NCBI GenBank assembly: GCA_038214085.1
Contig: JBBQSF010000044.1
Span: 1 to 21,812 of the forward strand
Source of the DNA: JBBQSF01 sp038214085
Lineage (GTDB): Bacteria; Bacteroidota; Bacteroidia; Bacteroidales; CG2-30-32-10
Length of the DNA: 21,812 nt
Direction of reading: 5' to 3'
Position numbers and translations under genes: made by a program. The notes beneath the pieces are model-generated. The model was not told the origin of the DNA, ran no database searches, and worked only from the letters and a program-made list of their open reading frames with translations. Positions within the stretch are counted from its first letter, which is position 1. Every line of letters starts with the position of its first letter. This document shows positions 16,046 to 21,812 of the stretch, piece after piece.

Positions 16046-16921
16046 ATGAAAAATACAACTTTTACTTTCTTGCTTTTCTTCTTTTTTATTGCATCTGTGG
16101 GATTTTCTCAAGAGACAAAAACAGAAGAAACCACTTATACAAAAAATACATTTTATGCGAACCGCCTCATCAACGGACATTCTGTTGAATTAAGCCCTGT
16201 AGGTCGGTTGGATTTGAAATTTTCGCACCGAATGGGACGCCTAAACAATGGTGCATACGATTTGTTTGGCTTGGATCAAGCTACTTTACGTATCGGCCTC
16301 GAATATGGATACAATGACTGGCTCATGTTTGGATTTGGAAGAAGCAATGTAGAAAAACTTTATGATGGGTTTTTTAAAATAAAATTCCTTCGTCAGAGTG
16401 AAGGAAAAAAGAACATGCCCGTTACAGCTACATTTTTTTCAGGAATGTATATCAATACTCTTAAATGGGCTGACCCAAATCGTATAAATTATTTTTCTTC
16501 CAGAATTTCTTATGCCAACCAGCTTCTGGTAGCCCGAAAATTTAACGATCGGCTTTCGCTTCAAATCATGCCTACTCAAGTACATCATAACCTTGTGGCC
16601 GCAGCTAATGATAAAAACGATATTTTTTCCATCGGTTTTGGAGGAAGATACAGAATATTTAACCGTATGGCATTAACAGCAGAATACTATTATTTACTCC
16701 CCAATCAAATAAAATCACAACTTTACGGCACGGATGTTGTTAACTCGTTCTCCCTTGGTTTTGATATTTATACAGGAAAACATGTTTTTCAGATAATGGT
16801 TACCAACTCAACAACAATGGTAGAAAAAGCATTTATCACCCAAACAACAGATACATGGAAAGCAGGAAACCTTCACATCGGCTTTAATATTCTAAGGCTT
16901 TTTACTGTGGTTAATAAATAA
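16046..16921 (+). CDS. DUF5777-type outer-membrane beta-barrel protein
   Basis: 291 residues from the ATG at 16046, chosen because it begins a clear signal peptide (MKNTTFTFLL...GFSQ). Starting earlier, at 15947, would overlap the preceding gene. The mature part is rich in alternating aromatic strands. It contains segments I recognise from the DUF5777 barrel family: RLINGHSVEL, LKFSHRMG, YDLFGLDQATLRIGLEYG, INTLKWADPNR, YFSSRISYANQLL and TAEYYYLLPNQ. It should sit in the outer membrane. Its function is not established. It lies 13 bases after the cytochrome-like lipoprotein, which suggests it is a surface conduit, receptor or anchor for the heme proteins. Confidence 0.85.
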   Translation: MKNTTFTFLLFFFFIASVGFSQETKTEETTYTKNTFYANRLINGHSVELSPVGRLDLKFSHRMGRLNNGAYDLFGLDQATLRIGLEYGYNDWLMFGFGRSNVEKLYDGFFKIKFLRQSEGKKNMPVTATFFSGMYINTLKWADPNRINYFSSRISYANQLLVARKFNDRLSLQIMPTQVHHNLVAAANDKNDIFSIGFGGRYRIFNRMALTAEYYYLLPNQIKSQLYGTDVVNSFSLGFDIYTGKHVFQIMVTNSTTMVEKAFITQTTDTWKAGNLHIGFNILRLFTVVNK

Positions 16922-16929
16922 TATCTTTG
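16922..16929 (+). promoter_or_regulatory. -7 promoter box of the second half of the redox island
   Basis: TATCTTTG begins immediately after the stop codon of the barrel gene and lies 21 bases before the next ATG. It allows the two secreted Cys/His proteins to be transcribed separately from the FMN-cytochrome genes. Confidence 0.55.
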
Positions 16930-16950
16930 TAATAATTTAATATATATATT

Positions 16951-17493
16951 ATGTTAAAAAAATCAATTCTTCTGTTTAGTGTTGTCCTTGCAATTACAAT
17001 TGCTGCTTCGTCAACAGTATTTTCTTTTACAAACGGTGGATCTCCTTCGTGCAGTGGCTCACCAACCGATGGCGCAAACTGTGCAACAAGTTGTCATAAC
17101 ACATCTGTTAATCAGGAAAAACCGGGTTGGATCGTATCCGATATACCAGAATCAGGATATATTCCCGATTCCACATATACAATAACTGCAACTGCAACAG
17201 GCATAGAATCGTCGAAAAAATTCGGATTTGAAGCATCTCCTCAGTTTGAAACTGGAAAAATTGCCGGAAAAATAATTCTTACAAATGCAAACGAAACAAA
17301 ATTAATTGCAGGCGGAAAATGCATCACTCAAAAAGAAGCAGGAACTGACGGAACAACAAGCAAATCATGGTCGTTCAAATGGATTGCTCCAGCAAAAGGA
17401 ACAGGCAATCTTACATTTTATGCTGCATTTTTAATTGGCGGGAAACCCGAAATTGCAGTTACTTCTAAACTTAATGTAACCGAAACCAAATAA
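16951..17493 (+). CDS. secreted Reeler-like / choice-of-anchor-V-type protein with a CX3CH motif
   Basis: 180 residues. The signal peptide covers residues 1-25. The mature N-terminus reads GSPTDGANC then Cys44-x3-Cys48-His49 (CATSCH), where the family usually has a CxxCH-like motif. A beta-sandwich domain follows (about 60-175; PGWIVSDIPESGYIPDSTYTI, SKKFGFEASPQ, WSFKWIAPAKGTGNLTFYAAFL) that resembles Reeler domains in bacterial secreted proteins. The next gene is a tandem paralog with a regular CTKCH motif. Whether CX3CH holds heme is unknown; it could be a degenerate site or a metal site. The additional Cys34 could pair with one of these cysteines. The family assignment is from remembered similarity. 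Confidence 0.75.
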   Translation: MLKKSILLFSVVLAITIAASSTVFSFTNGGSPSCSGSPTDGANCATSCHNTSVNQEKPGWIVSDIPESGYIPDSTYTITATATGIESSKKFGFEASPQFETGKIAGKIILTNANETKLIAGGKCITQKEAGTDGTTSKSWSFKWIAPAKGTGNLTFYAAFLIGGKPEIAVTSKLNVTETK

Positions 17494-17502
17494 AACCAAA
17501 TC

Positions 17503-18042
17503 ATGTTAAAAAAATCAATGTTTCTGCTTTCTTTTCTGATGATGATCGGAATCGTTTTTTTCAGCGTACAAGCTCTTACTTTTCCTGAAGGCGCTCCAGT
17601 CGGAGTAACAGGATCACCGGCAGATGGGAAAAACTGCACCAAATGCCACGAAGGATTTTCGGCTACCAAGGACGGTTGGATTAAGTCTAATATTGATTCC
17701 TCTGGATACATTCCAGGAAAAACCTATACAATAACCGTAAATTCAATTGGTTTAAACTCAACAAAAAAATTTGGTTTTGAAATTTCCCCACAGGATAAAG
17801 TCGGAAAGCTTCTTGGAAAGCTTATAGTAACAAATGAAACAGAAACCCAGCTTATTGGAAAAGGCAAATATATCACTCACAAGGAAGATGGAATATCCGC
17901 AACCGGTTCAAAAACCTGGAAATTTAACTGGCAAGCACCTGTTGCAGGCACTGGCGATGTAATATTTTACGGAGCATTTGTTCTTGGTCCCAAACCATAC
18001 GGAATTATTTCAAGTTCCTTAAAAATTTTCGAAGCAAAATAA
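17503..18042 (+). CDS. secreted Reeler-like / choice-of-anchor-V-type protein with a CxxCH heme motif
   Basis: 179 residues, paralog of the preceding gene, 9 bases downstream and plainly co-transcribed. A signal peptide (to about Ala24) is followed by GVTGSPADGKNC and a canonical Cys45-x2-Cys48-His49 (CTKCHEG), then a beta-sandwich domain (DGWIKSNIDSSGYIPGKTYTI, TKKFGFEISPQ, WKFNWQAPVAGTGDVIFYGAF). The GSPADG...CTKCH start is typical of secreted Bacteroidota proteins of this type. It is a candidate monoheme or metal-binding surface protein acting with the cytochrome-like lipoproteins. The stop overlaps the start of the next small gene (TAATG). Confidence 0.78.
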   Translation: MLKKSMFLLSFLMMIGIVFFSVQALTFPEGAPVGVTGSPADGKNCTKCHEGFSATKDGWIKSNIDSSGYIPGKTYTITVNSIGLNSTKKFGFEISPQDKVGKLLGKLIVTNETETQLIGKGKYITHKEDGISATGSKTWKFNWQAPVAGTGDVIFYGAFVLGPKPYGIISSSLKIFEAK

Positions 18043-18239
18043 TGTACATCCTTAAAGTTAAAGGGAGTTATTCGATTCCTGACTTTATTCAGATACGCGA
18101 CGATAACTTTACACTTGTTGCTTATTTCAAAGCCAGTAAACCAGAATTAGGCATTAAGAAAGGGAATCTGGAAGCATTTAAGAATGAAATTATAAAGGCA
18201 ATAAACGAAATTCCTTACGGAAAAATATCCAAAATCTAA
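18042..18239 (+). CDS. small conserved-looking cytosolic protein of unknown function
   Basis: 65 residues. The ATG overlaps the previous stop by one base (TAATG), implying translational coupling. It has no signal peptide or membrane segment. The sequence MYILKVKGSYSIPDFIQIRD and ending IPYGKISKI suggest a small alpha/beta fold. I recall similar small proteins next to ftsE in other Bacteroidota, but I cannot name a function. Regular codon use and tight coupling argue that it is real. The ftsE promoter box lies 25 bases after its stop. Confidence 0.65.
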   Translation: MYILKVKGSYSIPDFIQIRDDNFTLVAYFKASKPELGIKKGNLEAFKNEIIKAINEIPYGKISKI

Positions 18240-18263
18240 GAATTCCGGTTTCCGGTTTTTTAT

Positions 18264-18271
18264 TAACTTTG
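18264..18271 (+). promoter_or_regulatory. -7 promoter box of the ftsE-like gene
   Basis: TAACTTTG matches TAnnTTTG, 15 bases before the ATG at 18287. Its TTG at 18269-18271 is in frame with the gene and could be mistaken for a start codon. Just upstream, CCGG-TTT-CCGG plus a T run (18245-18261) could be a very weak terminator. Confidence 0.6.
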
Positions 18272-18286
18272 TCCCAATATTTTATT

Positions 18287-18979
18287 ATGGACGAGAACAA
18301 GCCTATCATAAATCTGGAAAAAGTATCCGTTTTTCAAAAAAACATTCTGATTTTATCATCAGTTTCGTTCAACATATTCAAAGGCGAATTTGTTTATCTC
18401 ATTGGTAAAACTGGATCGGGAAAAAGCAGTTTATTAAAATTGCTCTATGCTGATTTACCTCTGATAGATGGCGCTGCAGAAATTACAGGTTACAACTTGA
18501 AAGAAATTAAAAACAGGGAAATTCCTTTTTTAAGAAGAAAAATCGGAATTGTATTTCAGGATTTCCAGTTGCTGATTGACCGAAGCGTAAATGAAAATCT
18601 TATTTTCGTAATGAAAGCAACAGGCTGGAAAGACAAAGAAGCCATGCAGAAAAAGCTGGATGAGGTTTTAGATAAAGTTGGGCTAAGTACCAAGGGCTTC
18701 AAAATGCCCCATCAATTATCAGGTGGTGAACAACAAAGAGTGGTGATTGCACGTGCTTTGCTTAACGATCCTGAAATAATTCTTGCCGATGAACCTACTG
18801 GCAATTTAGATCCCGAAACATCCGAAGGAATTATGACCCTCCTTATGGATATCAGCAAAGCTGGAAAAGCAGTTTTAATGGCTACACACGATTTTATGCT
18901 TTTTAAAAATTTTCCGGCACGAACCCTTGTGTGCGAATGTGCAACAATCAGAGAAGAAATAAAAGCTTCAGAACAGTAA
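18287..18979 (+). CDS. ftsE: FtsE-like ABC transporter ATP-binding protein
   Basis: 230 residues from the ATG at 18287; an upstream in-frame TTG at 18269 is part of the promoter box and is rejected. Walker A is GKTGSGKS (40-47), the Q-loop is FQDFQLL, the signature is LSGGEQQR (144-151), Walker B is ILADEPT (Asp168, Glu169) and the switch His is in MATHDF. The size, the LIGKTGSGKSSLLKLLY segment and the FQDFQLL loop point to FtsE, the ATPase that works with FtsX in the division machinery to activate cell-wall hydrolases. No ftsX lies next to it, which I believe is common in Bacteroidota. A LolD-like lipoprotein exporter ATPase is the main alternative. Its last 12 bases overlap a convergent glycosyltransferase gene. 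Confidence 0.85.
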   Translation: MDENKPIINLEKVSVFQKNILILSSVSFNIFKGEFVYLIGKTGSGKSSLLKLLYADLPLIDGAAEITGYNLKEIKNREIPFLRRKIGIVFQDFQLLIDRSVNENLIFVMKATGWKDKEAMQKKLDEVLDKVGLSTKGFKMPHQLSGGEQQRVVIARALLNDPEIILADEPTGNLDPETSEGIMTLLMDISKAGKAVLMATHDFMLFKNFPARTLVCECATIREEIKASEQ

Positions 18980-20131
18980 ATTGATCAACTGATTTATATT
19001 AAATTCGTTTGAGAAAATTCCATTTTCAAGAATTGCTTTCCTCTTTTTTATATCTGATTCATTAAAGGGCTTAGAAAATAATTCAATTACGGATTCCTTC
19101 ATTTCAACTTCGCTATTGCAAACAACACAGCACTTCTCCAACCCGGTTTCAAAAACCATAGGTTTGTTTACAATACAGTGTCTTCCGGTATATAATGCTG
19201 ACAATAGCTTCAATTTTATTCCTGTTGCCTGAAAAGTAGGCAGAATATTTATCTGGGCATCCTGAACCAATTTGTATATTTCAGTTGTAGAAACATCACC
19301 TTTAATTGAAATATGAGGATATTGTTCAACTAGTTTTTTAAGTTCAGCAGATGCTTTGTTCCCGGCAATAATGAAAGGAATATTCAATTCGCTGAAAATG
19401 TTTTTAATGAGCCAGATTGCAGCTTCATTGTTTTCGCCAACCGAAAGGCTACCATGATACAATGCGTAATTTCCTGAACCGGGTATTATTTCCACATGAT
19501 CATGGGGATGAAATGCGGAAACATTAATTGTGTTTTTATTTATAGAAGAAAAATAATCTTTATCATGCAGAGAAATTGCAGCTACACCTTCTGCCTTCTC
19601 CAGTATTTTTTCATAACGGCGAAGTTTTTGGGATTCATTTGAGAAATAATACTTTTTAAAAATATCTTGTTCAACTTTAGCAAGATTCTGATAATAATCA
19701 TGCTCAATATTATGCGTGCGAACTATTTTACGCTTCTTCTTTAATCTTTTATGGTCAAGAAAATAGCATGTATGAAGCCCCTCAAACAGAATCGGATTGT
19801 TTTTCTTTGCAAGGTTTGACAAAAGTTCTTCCGAAGAACGAGTAACTACAATATACGGACGGCGACGAAAAAGATTTGCTTTAGAAACATTTCGTTTGTA
19901 ATAAAATACATTTTCGCAAATGGCTTCAAGTTCCATAGAAACAGGACGACCGTATTCAAAGCAATGAAGATTTACTTTTATACCGGCTTTCCGAAATGCT
20001 CTTACCTTATAATATACATCAATTACACCCCCATAATTTGGTGGATAAGGAACATCGAACGAAACAACTTCAACAGTTTTTCTATGTTCAGAGGTAGTCT
20101 TTGAAAATATTTTCGAGATTTGTTCTTTCAT
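18968..20131 (-). CDS. glycosyltransferase, GT4-like
   Basis: 387 residues with a two-domain GT-B layout. The N-terminal domain has VEVVSFDVPYPPNYGGVIDVY, the usual glycine-rich acceptor-side start, and VRTHNIEHDYYQNL. The C-terminal domain has the strand ALYHGSLSVGENNEAAIWLI, the nucleotide-sugar region FIIAGNKAS and ILPTFQATGIKLKLLSALYTGRHCIVN. It is cytoplasmic and probably adds a sugar to a surface polysaccharide or glycoprotein glycan; donor and acceptor are unknown. Its ATG at 20131 lies inside the upstream glycosyltransferase gene (44-base overlap), so the two are translationally coupled. Its 3' end overlaps the convergent ftsE-like gene by 12 bases. Confidence 0.88.
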   Translation of the reverse strand: MKEQISKIFSKTTSEHRKTVEVVSFDVPYPPNYGGVIDVYYKVRAFRKAGIKVNLHCFEYGRPVSMELEAICENVFYYKRNVSKANLFRRRPYIVVTRSSEELLSNLAKKNNPILFEGLHTCYFLDHKRLKKKRKIVRTHNIEHDYYQNLAKVEQDIFKKYYFSNESQKLRRYEKILEKAEGVAAISLHDKDYFSSINKNTINVSAFHPHDHVEIIPGSGNYALYHGSLSVGENNEAAIWLIKNIFSELNIPFIIAGNKASAELKKLVEQYPHISIKGDVSTTEIYKLVQDAQINILPTFQATGIKLKLLSALYTGRHCIVNKPMVFETGLEKCCVVCNSEVEMKESVIELFSKPFNESDIKKRKAILENGIFSNEFNINQLINLLF

Positions 20132-21218
20132 TTTTCCAATTCAATTCCGAAACTGCAAACTTACAATTTTCGCGGTATTTTAAAAGCCTTTCTTTATTGT
20201 TAAGCATCGAATTTATTTTTTCGGCAATATGTTTGGGGTCATGACCGTCAATAAAATCGCCTATTTGATAATGCAGAACTATTTTTTTAAGTTCCACAAG
20301 AGGCGAAACTAAAACCGGAGTACCAGCATGAATGTAATCAAATAATTTATTGGGTAAACTATAACGGTAATTAATATTGGTATCCTTATCCAATGATAAG
20401 CCCAGATCAGCTGAGGCAGTATAGCTTACCAATCTTGAATAGGTTTGTTTTGGAATAAAAACCACTTTCTGGTTCAGGTTATTTTCGATAACACTTATTT
20501 TTAAAATTGGCAAAACATCACCGTCACCTACAATATAAAGAACTGCATTTTCAATATATTTCATTGCAAGCACAGCCTCTTCAGCTCCTCTATCAATATT
20601 AATTCCTGCACCCTGCAGAATAATTATTTTTTTATTTTCATCAATTCCTAATTCTTTTCGCGAAATTATTTCAACATGTTCTGGCATTTGAGGTATATTG
20701 CGAACTACAATACATTTTTTATGGTATTCCATTTCGTATAAGTCAGCAATAGATTGATTTACTGTAATTATTCTTCCCAACTTCGGGAAGATGAATTTTT
20801 CAATTTTCTTCCAAATTTTTCTTACAAATGGCCTTCCTTCAAGTTCGGGTACACCGGTAAAATACTCATGACTATCATATACCAGCGGCTTTTTTCTAAA
20901 TTTTGAGACAAGAAAATTCGGAAGCAAAATGTCCAGATCATTTGCAAACAGCAAGTCCACTTTATGAAAGAGCAAATAAAAAAACATTTTAAAATTTATC
21001 TCGGCATAAAACAAAGGTCCACGATCAAATAACATACGAATTCTTCTTGTTTTATAATTTCTGCAATCAATTGCCAAGCTATTTTTTCTTTTACGGCCAA
21101 CCAGCAAAACGTTATACCCCATTGAATACAAAACCATACAGGTACGATCAACCCTGCGATCGGAAACAAGATCATTGCTTACTGAAACAATTGCTCTTTT
21201 TTGTTTTGTCATTGCCAT
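20088..21218 (-). CDS. glycosyltransferase, GT4-like
   Basis: 376 residues with GT-B features. The N-terminal domain has AIVSVSNDLVSDRRVDRTCMVL, FANDLDILLPN and VYDSHEYFTGVPELEGRP, typical of a GT4 subgroup in Bacteroidota. The C-terminal domain has IILQGAGINIDRGAEEAV, LYIVGDGDVLPIL and SLPNKLFDYIHAGTPVLVS, where the donor-binding acidic motif has Asp in place of the commoner Glu. Two ATG codons lie at 21218 and 21212; either could start it. It is the first gene of a two-gene operon and is divergent from murB. A role in surface glycan synthesis is inferred. Confidence 0.9.
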   Translation of the reverse strand: MAMTKQKRAIVSVSNDLVSDRRVDRTCMVLYSMGYNVLLVGRKRKNSLAIDCRNYKTRRIRMLFDRGPLFYAEINFKMFFYLLFHKVDLLFANDLDILLPNFLVSKFRKKPLVYDSHEYFTGVPELEGRPFVRKIWKKIEKFIFPKLGRIITVNQSIADLYEMEYHKKCIVVRNIPQMPEHVEIISRKELGIDENKKIIILQGAGINIDRGAEEAVLAMKYIENAVLYIVGDGDVLPILKISVIENNLNQKVVFIPKQTYSRLVSYTASADLGLSLDKDTNINYRYSLPNKLFDYIHAGTPVLVSPLVELKKIVLHYQIGDFIDGHDPKHIAEKINSMLNNKERLLKYRENCKFAVSELNWKNERTNLENIFKDYL

Positions 21219-21296
21219 GCGAAAATACTAAATAAATTTTCTGCTATTGATTTTTGTTAAAATTGACAAAAGAAAAACGGTTTAGTAAAATTTGAA

Positions 21297-21329
21297 TTGT
21301 GTGAGCTGATAAAAAAATATATATATTTG
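21297..21329 (+). promoter_or_regulatory. promoter of murB
   Basis: TTG at 21297-21299 and TATATTTG at 21322-21329 are separated by 22 bases, fitting the Bacteroidota promoter. The ATG lies 22 bases after the -7 box. Confidence 0.6.
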
Positions 21330-21348
21330 TTGTCACAATAACTCACAC
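21299..21348. repeat. 7-bp inverted repeat spanning the murB promoter
   Basis: GTGTGAG (21299-21305) and CTCACAC (21342-21348) are perfect inverted copies 36 bases apart. The left half touches the -33 element and the right half sits just before the murB ATG. This could be an operator pair or chance. Confidence 0.35.
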
Positions 21349-21350
21349 TT

Positions 21351-21812
21351 ATGCTTGTTCAGCGTTCTGTTTCATTAAAGCCTTTCAACACTTTCGGTAT
21401 CGATGCCAGAGCAGCTTTTTATTGCGAAATAACCGAAGAAAATGAACTGAAGGAAATCCTTAAAAATTACGAATTTCGTTATCTGCCAAAATTAATTCTT
21501 GGTGGTGGCAGCAATATCCTGTTTACCAAAGATTTTGAAGGAATTGTAATAAAAGTCTGTAATAAAGGTATTGAAATTACCGAAGAAAATAAAGATTTTG
21601 TTGTAGTTAAAGTTGCTGCAGGAGAAGACTGGAGCGAGTTTGTAAATTACTGTGTTGAAAAAAATTGGGGCGGTCTGGAAAATCTCTCTTTAATTCCTGG
21701 AACTGTGGGAGCCAGTCCTATTCAAAATATTGGTGCTTACGGTGTGGAAATGAAAGATACTTTTGTTGAATTGGAAGCTTTTGACCTAAGCTGTCCAAGG
21801 CTAAAAACCATT
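21351..21812 (+). CDS. murB: UDP-N-acetylmuramate dehydrogenase (3' partial)
   Basis: The first 154 codons are present; the gene runs off the right edge. MurB is a cytoplasmic FAD enzyme that reduces UDP-GlcNAc-enolpyruvate to UDP-MurNAc with NADPH in peptidoglycan synthesis. The FAD-binding part shows LKPFNTFGIDA at the N-terminus, LILGGGSNILF (pyrophosphate loop), AAGEDWSEFVNYC and the highly characteristic GLENLSLIPGTVGASPIQNIGAYGVE stretch (about residues 107-132). The family's catalytic residues further on lie outside the window. The ATG at 21351 gives the usual short N-terminus and follows a good promoter. Confidence 0.96.
   Translation, partial: MLVQRSVSLKPFNTFGIDARAAFYCEITEENELKEILKNYEFRYLPKLILGGGSNILFTKDFEGIVIKVCNKGIEITEENKDFVVVKVAAGEDWSEFVNYCVEKNWGGLENLSLIPGTVGASPIQNIGAYGVEMKDTFVELEAFDLSCPRLKTI

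Overview
The window is about 21.8 kb of AT-rich DNA from a member of the Bacteroidota, probably a free-living or environmental Bacteroidales or Flavobacteriia relative. The signs are repeated TAnnTTTG (-7) promoter boxes, a short 288-residue primary sigma factor without region 1.1, an rpsO-pnp-rpoD block, a propeller/Y_Y_Y/LytS-type sensor kinase with a LytTR regulator, and a DUF5777-type beta-barrel protein. I see no rRNA, tRNA, CRISPR array, transposase or integrase. No gene-free stretch exceeds 300 bases.

Layout. (1) 1-3820: two tandem paralogous membrane proteins, each with a poly-glycine tract, a membrane helix, two Tim44-like domains, two zinc ribbons and a TerB-like tail. The first runs off the left edge. 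Its first ~260 bases encode the end of a CAP/SCP (PR-1-like) domain at about 57% GC, against about 35% beyond the glycine repeat, so it is either a real fusion or an assembly chimera made at the GGT repeat. (2) 3823-4473: rpe. (3) 4569-8950: a signalling locus with a receiver-only protein, a LytTR response regulator and a LytS-type sensor kinase whose reading frame is broken in two. Upstream of the receiver gene are three AGTTATG direct repeats at an exact 21-bp period, which resemble tandem LytTR sites. (4) 9093-12580: rpoD, pnp and rpsO on the minus strand, with two clear stem-loop terminators; one of them abuts the rpoD start codon. (5) 12705-13379: a short-chain dehydrogenase. (6) 13461-18042: a six-gene island of secreted or surface redox proteins. 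It has a membrane-anchored protein with three RnfG-like FMN-binding domains, two c-type-cytochrome-like lipoproteins, a DUF5777-type outer-membrane barrel, and two paralogous secreted proteins with heme-like Cys/His motifs. (7) 18042-18979: a small conserved-looking protein and an FtsE-like ATPase. (8) 18968-21218: two glycosyltransferases on the minus strand. (9) 21351-end: murB, cut by the right edge.

How the genes may work together. The redox island is the best candidate for an undescribed system. A flavinylated inner-membrane-anchored carrier, surface or periplasmic heme lipoproteins and an outer-membrane barrel could move electrons across the envelope (inference). No quinone-oxidising subunit, other Rnf subunit or ApbE flavin transferase is visible here, so these would have to lie elsewhere. 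In the signalling locus, the LytTR regulator probably takes phosphate from the split kinase and may act on the repeats upstream of the receiver gene.
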